Assembly (NCBI RefSeq): GCF_019104725.1
Contig: NZ_JAHRXF010000030.1
Location: 1 to 64,000, forward strand
Direction of reading: 5' to 3'
Source of the DNA: Streptomyces corallincola
GTDB taxonomy: Bacteria; Actinomycetota; Actinomycetes; Streptomycetales; Streptomycetaceae
Length of the DNA: 64,000 bases
The notes under the pieces are model-generated. The model was not told the DNA's origin. It worked only from the letters and a program-made list of their open reading frames with translations, and did no database searches. Each line of letters starts with the position of its first letter. The stretch's first letter is position 1. The translations under genes were made by a program, and so were the position numbers. Positions 1 to 8,603 of this stretch are shown here, one piece after another.

Positions 1-520
1 TGGAGCGTCGGACTGTCCGGCTCCCCTCGACGCCGCTCGTACGAGACGAGCAGCGCGGGCAACCGGCCGCAGCACTGCGGCTTCACCCTGCGTGCTGCGT
101 AACCCGGCCAAAGTCGGACCACGGAGCACGCGGAGCGGGCTGAGATGACTCAGAGGGCATGGCCGCTCGCGCCGGTCCAGCGCGACGACGCCCACCTACT
201 TCTTGTGATGTGCATGAAGCCTCCAAAGGTGGAAGCGGATGCGACAGATCTCCTTCGGGGACACGAGCCCCCGTTTCAGGCACATGGAGATGACCTCTCG
301 GTCTAAGCCCTCCGGTTGACCAGGGGTCCGGGTCCCTCGGCCTGATCTGTCCCAGGCCCCTTGACCGTGACGAGCCGAGTGGAACAGGCACGTCAAGGTC
401 CCGCGCCCTTCGGTCAGTTGGACTGACCGGCGGGCACATCCCTAAGGTTCCCTAGGGTTCCCTGCGGTGTCAAGCGGTAAGCTAGGGAACCTCAGGGAAG
501 TTTCGGAGGGAGCAGCAGAA
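1..520. other. Leader region, no confident gene
   Basis: Only short, overlapping open frames occur here. The best is a 66-codon minus-strand frame at 196-396 with a TTG start and a weak ribosome site, too poor to call. The right part (446-491) holds the regulator operator described separately. The left edge is cut by the window, so part of an upstream gene could be missing. Confidence 0.5.
446..491. promoter_or_regulatory. Probable GntR operator: 10-bp perfect inverted repeat plus extra half-site
   Basis: GGTTCCCTAG at 446-455 is mirrored exactly by CTAGGGAACC at 482-491, and a further direct half-site GGGTTCCCT overlaps at 455-463. The cluster ends about 30 bp before the GTG start at 521. 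This is where an autoregulated GntR-family gene of a Streptomyces integrative element carries its operator. Binding by the adjacent protein is inferred. Confidence 0.7.
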
Positions 521-1279
521 GTGGCAGGTCAGGCCGATAATCGGGCGCCGTACGCAAGGATTGCCGCTCACTACGCGGAGCAGATTTCGTCCGGCCAGCG
601 CCAGCCGGGATCGCTCCTGCCCAGCATCAAGACGCTCGCGGAAGAGTGGAAAGTCAGCACCGCGACAGCCGAAAAGGCGTTGCGCAAGCTGCGCAACGAC
701 GGCTTCGTGCGGGGCATCCACGGCATTGGCACCGAAGTGCTGGACCGGCCGGGCTCCATGTCCTCGGGCTCGCAGCGCCTGGACCGGGGGCGGCGCACGG
801 GATCGAGCTGGGGAGAAGGGGAGAGGTCCGACTCGCACGAAGCTGGCGTCGTTCCCGCGCCGGCCGACGTGGCACAGGCCCTAGACACCGAGACAGGGGC
901 CGACGTGATCCGCCGCAGCAGGGTCTACCGGGACCGGCACGGCATCGTGGCTCACAGCACGTCGTGGATTCCGGCGAGGTACGGCAAGCTGATCCCCCAG
1001 CTAGCGGCGAGCGAACGCCTGACCGGCGGAACATCACTCCAACTCATCGCCCAAGCGACCGGCCACCCGATCAGTCACCGGATCGACACCGCGTCAGCAC
1101 GCACGCTTACACCGGAGGATGCGCGCCTGTTGGAGCTTGACCCCGATGACCTGCCCTCGGAACCGGTGGTCGTGATGACCGCGAAATTCATCGACAGCCA
1201 GGGGGAAATCGTGGAGTACGGCGTGGACCTGGGCGGTCCCGGCCGCACATGGCGCACAGAGTCGGAGGTCTCTGCGTGA
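521..1279 (+). CDS. GntR-family transcriptional regulator (HutC-type effector domain)
   Basis: The product is about 252 residues: an N-terminal winged helix (about residues 8-75, with the STATAEKALRKL recognition-helix pattern typical of GntR) and a C-terminal UTRA/HutC-like ligand domain (from about residue 110, with the RRSRVYRD start). The frame is open back to a GTG at 467, but GTG 521 is preferred because GGAGGG lies about 10 nt upstream and the extra N-terminus would be translated from the operator. The stop overlaps the start of the next gene (GTGA), so the two are translationally coupled. Such regulators usually control transfer or maintenance genes of Streptomyces integrative elements. 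The ligand is unknown. Confidence 0.85.
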   Translation: MAGQADNRAPYARIAAHYAEQISSGQRQPGSLLPSIKTLAEEWKVSTATAEKALRKLRNDGFVRGIHGIGTEVLDRPGSMSSGSQRLDRGRRTGSSWGEGERSDSHEAGVVPAPADVAQALDTETGADVIRRSRVYRDRHGIVAHSTSWIPARYGKLIPQLAASERLTGGTSLQLIAQATGHPISHRIDTASARTLTPEDARLLELDPDDLPSEPVVVMTAKFIDSQGEIVEYGVDLGGPGRTWRTESEVSA

Positions 1280-1833
1280 CGGCTTCTCGCCCGCCGTTCT
1301 GTGTCCTGATGGTGGGACTACCCGGCTCCGGCAAGACGACCCTGTCCCGCGTCCTCACGGAACGCGGGTTTATGCGCCTGTGCCCGGACGAAGAGATGTA
1401 CCGCCGTCATGGCGTCTACGGCGTGGACTTCCCGCGAGGCACCTTCCCTACCCTTGAGCGGCCGGTCCTCGAAGACGTGGCCGTCGAGCTGAGAAACCAG
1501 CTCAAGGCGGGGCACGACGTAGTGGTGGACCACGGCTTCTGGACCCCGGAGGAACGAGCCAGATGGAAGACCATCGCCCTCGACGCCGGCGCAGTTCCGA
1601 TCCTCGTCTACCTCGCGGTCAGCCACGATGAGTTGTGGGCGAGGATCAGTAAGCGCAACGATTTCCACGAGGGCGATCCGAACTCCATCTACTTCTCAGA
1701 GAACGACCTCAAGCGCTACCGCACCCGGTTCATCCCGCCTCAGGATGACGAACCTCACCTGTTGTACGAGGGCGACGCTACAGCCGTGCTCGCGGCGCTG
1801 GAAACTCCCCCGCCTGGCAGCACAGAGAGCTGA
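1276..1833 (+). CDS. P-loop kinase-like ATPase (AAA_33 / zeta-toxin-like fold)
   Basis: The product is about 185 residues and opens with a Walker A motif, GLPGSGKTT (about residues 14-22), followed by a small nucleoside/polynucleotide-kinase-like body. The aspartate pair in VVVDHGFWTPEER and the later basic segment fit the AAA_33 group. GTG 1276 overlaps the regulator stop and has GGAGG upstream. The pairing of a GntR regulator with such a kinase is common near the ends of actinobacterial integrative elements; the substrate is not known. A zeta-like toxin role is possible, but no epsilon-like antitoxin is visible. Confidence 0.75.
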   Translation: MTASRPPFCVLMVGLPGSGKTTLSRVLTERGFMRLCPDEEMYRRHGVYGVDFPRGTFPTLERPVLEDVAVELRNQLKAGHDVVVDHGFWTPEERARWKTIALDAGAVPILVYLAVSHDELWARISKRNDFHEGDPNSIYFSENDLKRYRTRFIPPQDDEPHLLYEGDATAVLAALETPPPGSTES

Positions 1834-2104
1834 GCTGCAGGTCATCTGGGGAACACTCGTCTCAGTCCCCGTCTTATTCAGAGCCGCGCAACCCGGCGCA
1901 CACAGAAGCTAAGCCGCAGCAAGACTTTCCCTACCTCGCTCAAGGCCCGCGCACGGCGCGGGCGCGCGCCGCCTCTACGGCGCGGCCTGCCTCCTGTCTT
2001 CGCCCCGGCTGGCCGCGCCCGGCGGCGCGCTCGGCGGCTGCGGGCGGAAGTGGGGAGAGACCCTCTGTGGCTGGGGCGGTCGGTTCCACGGCTTTAGGCA
2101 GCCA
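1834..2104. other. Intergenic, GC-rich, nothing identified
   Basis: Very GC-rich spacer between two convergent genes, with several short palindromes such as those near 1943-1975. No coding frame has a credible start site. The nested hairpin begins at its right edge. Confidence 0.5.
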
Positions 2105-2215
2105 CTTTGGGGCGAGCCTCTAAGATCTTGGCCCCAACGTCGTGCTTTAACGGGCAGGTCCACAGACTGCCCGACTCGCCATCAGCTTACGGGGCCAAGA
2201 TCACTCGCCCCAAAG
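2105..2215. repeat. Nested three-stem inverted repeat of about 110 bp
   Basis: The outer arms CTTTGGGGCGAG (2105-2116) and CTCGCCCCAAAG (2204-2215) pair over 12 bp without mismatch. The middle arms GATCTTGGCCCC (2124-2135) and GGGGCCAAGATC (2191-2202) also pair over 12 bp perfectly. An inner hairpin CGGGCAG / CTGCCCG sits at 2151-2173. Together they form one extended cruciform-like or RNA structure with bulges. It lies between the convergent ends of the kinase and P-loop ATPase genes, so a bidirectional terminator is the simplest role. A structured RNA or a folded recombination site is also possible. Confidence 0.75.
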
Positions 2216-2251
2216 CAGCTCCAGCCCAAAGCCGCTCCACCGACCTACATG

Positions 2252-3715
2252 TCAGCTTCGGCCGGTCAGTAGGTCCAGAGCTTCCTTGAAGCCAGGGTGC
2301 ACACGGAATGATTCGGACGCCGCATTGAAGCGGGCACGGGGGTCCCGATAGCGCCATACGTATTCGGATCCGCCGCCACGTCCGCCAGGCTTCAAGTAAC
2401 CGACCACCGAGAACTCGAACAGCTGCCCCAGGCCTACAGCGGGGTCGATATCGGTCAAGGTTGCCCTTCTCGACCAGGCGGTCGAAAAGTTATCCAACGT
2501 GAACGAAAGGGAGCCGAGCTCCTTCACGACCTCCAAGTATTCCTTGTACTGAGGAACATGCTTCGCGATTTCGTCGTCTAGCTCATTCAGTAGGTAGTCG
2601 GAGTAGCCGGATCGCGCCTCATGAATGGCTTGGTTATCGAACTGACCCTCACCGCCCATCAGCTTATACTGCTTCAGAATTTCGTTGCAAAACTTGATGA
2701 TGTCACGCGGGCGCAGAAACGTACGGTCGCAAATGTGCTTGTATTTTGTCTGCCTGCTGGGCATCTCGCGAGTCTCATCAAAAATACTGTCCCAGCCGAC
2801 TTGCCCGGATCCGTTACTCAGTGCTCGACTGAAGCGACTTTCCATCAGTCTTTTCAGTGTCAAGCCTCCCGATGATTCATGCCATTCAACCCGTTCCATC
2901 AGGTTTTCGGTGATCTTGTTTTTGTCCTCGAAGTGCAGATCTTGGTAAATGTCATCCCGTAGGAATACGACGATATTGAGCTTCTTGCCTCTATCCCGCC
3001 CAGAGAGGAAGAGGTCGCGGGCCGCAAGGATTAGACCGATAAGTCGCTGCGAGTATGCTTCGTCAGTCTTTCCGAACCCTAGGTCAAGCTCGTCAAAGCA
3101 AACATAGTATGAGTTTTCGGGATTTAGTGAGCGAAGCACGTGCTCCTGGATCACCTGGTTTACTTCCTGAATGTGAGGAGGAAGCTCCCTAACTCGAACT
3201 CGCTCGCCCGAAATTTCAAGGAATGGAATCTTTAGTGCCCCCTTGAATCGCAGTTCCTTCTCCGGGCTAAAGATCTGTCGCACATCAGGGTCGCGGGATC
3301 CGTACGAGTCGACCACGAAATCTTCAAGTGCCTGCATGGACTCGGAAGACTGCTCACTCCATGGCTGACTCTGGTCTTGATTCAAAAGAATTTTAGCGAG
3401 CCCCATAAGGATAAGATACTTCCAACTGTGAAAGAACCTCCTCTCCTCCGGGACGCCAGTCTGGGCTTGGAGGTCATGATGCTGCCACGGGTAATCGTTA
3501 AAGGAATGACCGTAGGAGAATTCGTTAGGGTTTCGTTCCGTAAGGAAGCGCTTGAAGATGGCGGTTTTCCCGGAACCCTTACGTCCGAGGATGAGCAATT
3601 TCTCATTCCTCTTCGCCGCAATGTAAGCCGGATGATCCTGGAAGCATTCCCGCAACAATGTGTCGGCATCCGCGTCAATCGCACCGAAGTTGCTGGCTTC
3701 CGAAATATTGAGCAT
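2252..3715 (-). CDS. P-loop ATPase, Sll1717-like
   Basis: The product is 487 residues. Walker A GRKGSGKT lies at about residues 44-51, a Walker B-like YYVCFDELDLGF at about 205-216, and a sensor/arginine-finger-like VVFLRDDIYQ further on. The overall layout matches the P-loop ATPases named after Sll1717. ATG 3715 is preceded by a GGGGGGA ribosome site. Base composition is clearly less GC-rich than the neighbours and codon choice is less biased, which suggests recent transfer. Members of this group occur in defence islands, sometimes alone. A defensive role here is inferred from the company it keeps (restriction, Pycsar). No partner gene is visible on its strand. Confidence 0.7.
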   Translation of the reverse strand: MLNISEASNFGAIDADADTLLRECFQDHPAYIAAKRNEKLLILGRKGSGKTAIFKRFLTERNPNEFSYGHSFNDYPWQHHDLQAQTGVPEERRFFHSWKYLILMGLAKILLNQDQSQPWSEQSSESMQALEDFVVDSYGSRDPDVRQIFSPEKELRFKGALKIPFLEISGERVRVRELPPHIQEVNQVIQEHVLRSLNPENSYYVCFDELDLGFGKTDEAYSQRLIGLILAARDLFLSGRDRGKKLNIVVFLRDDIYQDLHFEDKNKITENLMERVEWHESSGGLTLKRLMESRFSRALSNGSGQVGWDSIFDETREMPSRQTKYKHICDRTFLRPRDIIKFCNEILKQYKLMGGEGQFDNQAIHEARSGYSDYLLNELDDEIAKHVPQYKEYLEVVKELGSLSFTLDNFSTAWSRRATLTDIDPAVGLGQLFEFSVVGYLKPGGRGGGSEYVWRYRDPRARFNAASESFRVHPGFKEALDLLTGRS

Positions 3716-4073
3716 TTCCCCCCCAGGGATACGCCGCGACCTTGAGTAGGCATGTTAGCGCTAGTCGTGACGATCGGGGGGCAGTTCATGACGGATCATC
3801 GTCGCGTTCGACATTACTTCAGATGTCTGCGTGCTCACTCATGGGCGCCCTCCCGGACCGTCCCCGGGATCCGGATCGGTGCTCAAGGCTGACCAGCGTC
3901 GAGTTGCTGCCGACGGCTCAGCAGCAGGTCAGTGAGTTGATCCGTGAGACGGCCGCAGGTGGTCAGCTCTGATCTGTTTTGAGGCACGGGAACCACCCGT
4001 GGCCGGATTGCCTCCTTGTGTCCCCTTCGTGGGCGTGTCACACAGAGGGTGGGGATCGGCGGAGGGGGAGGAC
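3716..4073. other. Intergenic, probable divergent promoters
   Basis: About 360 bp between the divergent P-loop ATPase and the next plus-strand gene. The half beside the ATPase is less GC-rich. No convincing gene is present; a 76-codon plus-strand frame at 3742-3972 has no ribosome site and no recognisable content. Confidence 0.5.
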
Positions 4074-4700
4074 GTGTCAGTACCGGAGGCTCACGTGGTG
4101 GGACCGTCGGCTTGGGCCGTCGAGCGGTTCGGGCGGCATGCTGGCGTGGTTGCCGCTGCTGTTCCGGAGCAGCTAGCCAAGGCGCACGCGAAGGCGCACG
4201 CTGCGCACCTTGCAGCGGGACTGAAGAAGCGGAGTCCCTACGGTGTAGCCCTGGCGGGGGTGGTGCGCGAGAACCTGGCGGAGACGGCGCGGGAGCTGGG
4301 TGAGTCCGTGCGGGATGTCCGCGGGTACGAGTATGCGGTGATCAACGGTTACGCGCTCTTCCCGTTTCGGTACGCCGACAGGCCGAGGCCTCTGGACCGA
4401 GCCCGGTTGCCTGCCAACGTGTCGCCCACTCGCCGACGGCTGTTCCAGGCACACGGGCCGGATTCCCCGGACGGTCTGTTCGAGGTCGACGGCGGCCTGG
4501 CGACGGAGGAGTACCTCGGACTGCACGAAGCCTTCGAGGAACTGGGATCCTCCACCCGACTCGTCTGCGTGTTCTTTACTGCGGACGCGGAGAAGGGCAT
4601 CCACGTCATCCACTGGGGAGAGGCCCACCTCGAACCGGACCGCACCTTCACCTGGCCCTACAGGGAACAGCTCCCGGTCGCTCCTGTGCCGCTCCAATGA
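4074..4700 (+). CDS. Hypothetical protein
   Basis: About 208 residues from GTG 4074, which has a GGAGGGGG ribosome site just upstream; the frame is open further back to 3999 but without a site. The protein is soluble, with an alanine-rich helical N-terminal half (PEQLAKAHAKAHAAHLAAG) and a more globular C-terminal half ending in TWPYREQLPVAPVPLQ. I see no known motif. It is the last gene before the first attachment-site copy, where small accessory genes of integrative elements are usual. Third-position GC supports real coding. Confidence 0.6.
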   Translation: MSVPEAHVVGPSAWAVERFGRHAGVVAAAVPEQLAKAHAKAHAAHLAAGLKKRSPYGVALAGVVRENLAETARELGESVRDVRGYEYAVINGYALFPFRYADRPRPLDRARLPANVSPTRRRLFQAHGPDSPDGLFEVDGGLATEEYLGLHEAFEELGSSTRLVCVFFTADAEKGIHVIHWGEAHLEPDRTFTWPYREQLPVAPVPLQ

Positions 4701-5337
4701 GGGGAAGCGGTCGGCTGGCGCTTGGCTGCTACGGCCGTGTCGGCTGAGTCCTGGGCCGTCTCTGGGCCGTCCGAGGCCGCTCAACAGTGACCACCGACGA
4801 CCAGCAGTGACAGGGGTCCTACCCGACGACCCCAGGTCACGCCCATCTGTCTGCGACACTGGTACCACCATGCCCAAGCCCGGAGAACTCAGCAGACGCA
4901 CGCTGCTCCCGCGCACCGGGAGCCGTACCAAGTGAGTGCATAACTGCGTGACAACGCCGACAGACAGCGGCGGACAAGCGCGGACGTCTGCGAACCATCG
5001 GAGCAGGTGAGAGACGCAGCGGCCTAGGGCAGACCTCCACTCAAGTTGCCTCGGGACGAAGAAGTCGCTGCACAGTGCCTCGCTACCGCGGCTTCGTCGT
5101 CGTAGCTTGCTCTGATAAACACCGATCGAGCAGCGTGGCTGATGCCGATAGGGATCGCGGTACACGCGCGGCTGATCGTCCGACGCACCCCCGTCGTGGC
5201 TGAGGTTGCCGCTGGAGGGCGTTGTCCTGGTTGTTGTCCAGTTCGCTGGTGGACAACCCCGTTCACCGTCGTACGCGCACCCCCTCTGAGCTGCCGGGCG
5301 AACGCTCGCGGACGCTGCCGGACTGCCGTGCGGACAG
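4701..5337. other. Non-coding approach to the first attachment site
   Basis: About 640 bp without a credible gene. The middle (about 4910-4990) is rich in GACA/GCGGAC-like repeats of the sort seen beside Streptomyces attachment sites. An 8-bp perfect inverted repeat, GTTGTCCA / TGGACAAC, occurs at about 5231-5255. The segment probably holds integrase or Xis binding sites of the left element. Confidence 0.4.
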
Positions 5338-5393
5338 TTGGAAAGCGTGTTGGGGGCAACCCCTCACGAGTTCGAATCTCGTATCCTCCGCCA
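5338..5393 (+). repeat. Attachment site copy 1: 3' part of tRNA-Ser(GGA)
   Basis: This 56-bp segment runs from the anticodon loop (TTGGAAAGCG, anticodon GGA) through the long variable arm, the T arm (GAGTTCGAATCTC) and the acceptor strand to an encoded CCA. The 5' half of the tRNA is missing: the upstream sequence cannot form the acceptor, D or anticodon stems. It is an integration junction, not a working tRNA gene. Near-identical copies occur at 42374 and 45310 in the same orientation, and the identity starts in the anticodon loop, as expected for a tyrosine integrase using a tRNA 3' end. Confidence 0.9.
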
Positions 5394-5412
5394 GTGCCTC
5401 ACCGGGCACGAT

Positions 5413-5450
5413 GTCGAAGGGCCCCACCGTTCGCGGTGGGGCCCTTCGAC
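5413..5450. terminator. Strong hairpin terminator following att copy 1
   Basis: A perfect 17-bp stem (413-429 pairing with 434-450) closes on a four-base loop and contains AAGGGCCCCACCG and its complement. It lies 20 bp after the CCA end, the position of a tRNA terminator carried along with the integration site. Copy 2 has a related hairpin. In copy 3 the left arm breaks off after GAAGGGCC. Confidence 0.8.
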
Positions 5451-5455
5451 ATGCG

Positions 5456-5479
5456 TGGTCTCAGTTTTGGTCTCAGTTG
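5456..5479. promoter_or_regulatory. Probable integrase arm-type sites (tandem TGGTCTCAGTT)
   Basis: TGGTCTCAGTT occurs twice in direct repeat with a spacing of about 12 bp. Related tandem pairs flank att copies 2 and 3 (42257 and 45192), and one more pair occurs at 52589 without a tRNA fragment. Repeats next to a crossover site suit arm-type binding by a tyrosine integrase. The rest of the gap to 5770 holds no convincing gene. Confidence 0.55.
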
Positions 5480-5770
5480 CGCAGGACGGACACCCGTGGA
5501 CTTCCACGGACAGGCTCTGACTGCTCTTCGCTGACGATCAGGGCAACCGGGGTCATGATCGGCGGCCGCATGGAGCCCAAGATTTCCTGGGTGACCCACA
5601 TGGAGCTTCGCGGCAACCTGCGTGCCGCAGCAGCCCACGCCTGCTCCTTGAACCGGTCAGCAGAGAGATCGACCACAGCCTCGCTGTCAGAGGGACAAAA
5701 TAGGATGCCCGGCGGAAGCTCCACGGCCCTGAGATCGCCACCCGGACACGAGCAAGGACACCCCCAACTG

Positions 5771-7324
5771 ATGGCAGTGACCCAGCAGGAGATCGAGAAC
5801 CGGTTGTGGGACGCCGCCGACGAGCTGCGCGTGGCGATGCCCGAAGCGCAGTACTCCTCGGTCGTCTTCCCGCTGATGTTCTGGAAGTACCTGTCGGATA
5901 CCTGGGAGCACAACCACCAGGAGTTCCTGGCCCAGTACGAGGGCCTGGACGGCCTCTCCCCCGAGGAAGCCCGCGAGATCGAGTACCGCGACCACCAGTC
6001 GTTCGAGATTCCGTTCATCCACGCTGGCACCGTCCAGGAGCGTCGCGCTTCTTGGTCGTCCATCCTCGCCACCGTCGCTCAGCACGGCCTTGGGCAGCGG
6101 GTTCGCGCTTCCCTCCAGGCCATCGAGTCGGCCAACCCTGACAAGTTCTCCCGTCTGTTCGGGTCCATGACCTGGACCTCTGAAGCGGTGCTGCCAGGGG
6201 AGGTGTTGGCGTCGGTCATGCGGGCGATGGACCGCACCCCCAAGATGCACGAGGGCAACATGTCCCACGACGTGCTCGGCGGAGCGTACGAGTACCTACT
6301 TAAGCGCTTCTCCGACGGGTCAGGCACCCGCGCGGGCCAGTTCTTCACCCCGCGTGAGGTCGTCGAGCTGATCATCGAGCTGCTGGACCCCAAGAACCAC
6401 GAGTCGGTGTACGACCCGACCTGCGGGTCTGGTGGCATGCTCATTGCCGCCGCCAGCCTTCTGAAGGCCCGCGGCGGGCGTGGGTACACACTCAGCCTGA
6501 ACGGTCAGGAGGCGGTAACGGATACCGCAGGTGTGGCCCGCATGAACCTCTTCATGCACAACCTGACTGAGTTCAAGGTCGAGGTCGGCGACACCTTGAG
6601 GGACCCGCGCTTCAAGAAGCCGGACGGGTCCGTCAAGCAGTTCGACGTGATTGTCGCCAATCCGCCCTACAGCCTGAAGTGGAAGCCCTGGACCAACGAC
6701 TCGCGCGCCATCGGAGGGGTCGCCCCGCAGTCGTCGGCGGACTGGGCATTCGTGCAGCACATGATCGCCAGCATGGATCCGAAGAAGGGTCGTGCCGGCG
6801 TCGTCCTGCCTCACGGCGTCCTCTTCCGAGGTGGCCAGGAGGCAGCTATCCGCCGGCGTGTCCTGGACGATGACCTCTTGGAAGCCGTGATCGGGCTGCC
6901 GTCGAACCTCTTCTACAACACGACGATTCCGACCTGCATCCTCGTATTCCGTGCGCCTGGCACCAAGGCCCCAGAGCGGCAGGGCGGCGTGCTGTTCATC
7001 GACGCCTCCACACGGTTCACCAAGGCCAAGAACCGCAGTGTCCTCGCTCACGCAGACGTCGCCGACGTGGTGACGGCCTACCACTCGGACTCCGACGACA
7101 ACGGAGAGGCTGGCCTTTCCGCACGGTTTGTCCCCGCCACAGAGATCGCGGCGCACGGATACGACCTCAACATCGGCCGCTACATCAAGCAGGCCGCCGC
7201 CGAGCAGGAGGACCTCGGCACCCTCATCGACGCCTACAACATCGCCCGCGCCGAGCGCCAGAAAACCGAGCAGCGCATGCTCGAAGTCCTCTCTGCCGCC
7301 GGGATCGAGGGCTTCGATGAGTGA
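5771..7324 (+). CDS. hsdM: Type I restriction-modification system, methyltransferase subunit
   Basis: The product is 517 residues. It has the helical HsdM N-terminal domain (VFPLMFWKYLSD) and the N6-adenine methylase core with the SAM motif DPTCGSGGML (about residues 215-224) and catalytic NPPY (about 296-299). The open frame runs back to 5222, but that part is att and non-coding sequence; ATG 5771 with an upstream AAGGA is the real start. The gene overlaps hsdS by 8 bp, giving an hsdM-hsdS-hsdR operon. It methylates adenine in a bipartite site to protect self DNA. The operon sits between att copy 1 and the integrase as element cargo. Confidence 0.95.
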   Translation: MAVTQQEIENRLWDAADELRVAMPEAQYSSVVFPLMFWKYLSDTWEHNHQEFLAQYEGLDGLSPEEAREIEYRDHQSFEIPFIHAGTVQERRASWSSILATVAQHGLGQRVRASLQAIESANPDKFSRLFGSMTWTSEAVLPGEVLASVMRAMDRTPKMHEGNMSHDVLGGAYEYLLKRFSDGSGTRAGQFFTPREVVELIIELLDPKNHESVYDPTCGSGGMLIAAASLLKARGGRGYTLSLNGQEAVTDTAGVARMNLFMHNLTEFKVEVGDTLRDPRFKKPDGSVKQFDVIVANPPYSLKWKPWTNDSRAIGGVAPQSSADWAFVQHMIASMDPKKGRAGVVLPHGVLFRGGQEAAIRRRVLDDDLLEAVIGLPSNLFYNTTIPTCILVFRAPGTKAPERQGGVLFIDASTRFTKAKNRSVLAHADVADVVTAYHSDSDDNGEAGLSARFVPATEIAAHGYDLNIGRYIKQAAAEQEDLGTLIDAYNIARAERQKTEQRMLEVLSAAGIEGFDE

Positions 7325-8600
7325 CTGGCAGCAAATCAGCATCGGCGACTTGGAGACTTCCGCACGTCGCAAGGTGGCCGTTCCACCGCAGAGACCGAAG
7401 GCTTCGGTGAGTAGCGGCTATCCGCTTCGTCCGCTCGGGGAAGTGATGCGCCTCGACATCCAGCGCACACCGATGAAGCCTGGAACTACCTACCGCCTAG
7501 CCGGGGTCCTGAATGCAGGAAAGGGGGTTATCACTAAAGGTGAACTCGACGGCGGAGACACAGAGTACGCAGCGATGAACGTCCTGCGCGCCAACCAGGT
7601 CGTAATGCGAAAACTGACTGCGTGGGAAGGACCAATCACCGTAGTACCTGCCGAGTTCGACGGATTCGTCGTCAGCAACGAATTCCCGACGTTCACGCTC
7701 GGGCCAGAACTGATGCCCGACTGGATGAGGCACGTCTGTGGCTCACCGCGGCTGTGGGCAGAGATGAAAAACCGAGTAAGCGGGACAGTTCAACGGCGCA
7801 AGCGTCTCAACCCAGAGCAACTCTTGCAGATCCAACTCCCGGTCCCGCCCTGCGAGGTACAAGCTCGGATCGTCGAGATGCTCGACGCAGTTGATGACCA
7901 GATTGCCGCGCTGGACGCTGAGTCCGAGGCGTTGGAGGGGGTTCTAGAGGCGCTGCGCTCTAACGTGCCAGACACGGATCATCAGCCCATCAGCGACGTA
8001 CTGCTGGGAATCGACAGCGGTAAGAGCGTCCAGGCTGGAGGGGAAGCCTCTGCTGAGGACGAGTATCGAATCCTGAAGCTCAGCGCAGTGCAGCGTGGTT
8101 GGTTCAAAACTTCCGAGGCCAAGACCGTTACGGAGGTCGCCGCGTTCTCGCCTAGTCATGTGGTGAAGAACGGCGACCTACTCATCACGCGGGCCAACAC
8201 TCCGGAGCGCGTTGGCTTCGTTGCTATCGCAAGGAACGTGCCCGCAGGGACATTCATGCCTGACCTCATCTGGCGCCTTCGTGTCGACGAGTCTCGCGTT
8301 CGCGCGGACTACCTGGAGCACGCCGTGTCGTCGCGCGAACTGCGGACCAGCATCTCCGGTACTGCCGGTGGAACGAGTAAGTCGATGGTCAAGATCAATA
8401 AGCGCGGTTTCGGTACTGTTCGGGTGCCCATTCCGTCGCTTCCAGAGCAGGGGGAGTACGTCCAGCGGTGCGACGCCGTGGCCCGCGGGATCATGGCAAC
8501 CCGTGCTGAGGAGGCCCGTCTCCGTCGAGTCCGGGCGGGGCTGCTGTTGGGGTTGCTGGACCGCACTATCGAGATTGAGTCTGCCGAACTGGGGGTCTGA
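7317..8600 (+). CDS. hsdS: Type I restriction-modification system, specificity subunit
   Basis: The product is 427 residues with the usual repeat architecture: target-recognition domain 1 (about 30-180), a conserved helical spacer (VDDQIAALDAESEALEGV, near 195), target-recognition domain 2 (about 220-390), and a second spacer helix (ARLRRVRAGLLLGLLD) at the end. The start is ATG 7317 inside the hsdM end (GATGAG). It sets the DNA sequence recognised by the complex, and this part differs most between strains. No frameshift or truncation is visible. Confidence 0.93.
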   Translation: MSDWQQISIGDLETSARRKVAVPPQRPKASVSSGYPLRPLGEVMRLDIQRTPMKPGTTYRLAGVLNAGKGVITKGELDGGDTEYAAMNVLRANQVVMRKLTAWEGPITVVPAEFDGFVVSNEFPTFTLGPELMPDWMRHVCGSPRLWAEMKNRVSGTVQRRKRLNPEQLLQIQLPVPPCEVQARIVEMLDAVDDQIAALDAESEALEGVLEALRSNVPDTDHQPISDVLLGIDSGKSVQAGGEASAEDEYRILKLSAVQRGWFKTSEAKTVTEVAAFSPSHVVKNGDLLITRANTPERVGFVAIARNVPAGTFMPDLIWRLRVDESRVRADYLEHAVSSRELRTSISGTAGGTSKSMVKINKRGFGTVRVPIPSLPEQGEYVQRCDAVARGIMATRAEEARLRRVRAGLLLGLLDRTIEIESAELGV

Positions 8601-8603
8601 GCC

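Noticed and set aside
5338..5393. Functional tRNA-Ser gene
   Set aside because: Only the 3' half is present; upstream bases cannot form the acceptor, D or anticodon 5' strands. The same is true at 42374 and 45310.
5222..5770. N-terminal extension of hsdM
   Set aside because: It would translate the att site and arm repeats; ATG 5771 matches the family start.
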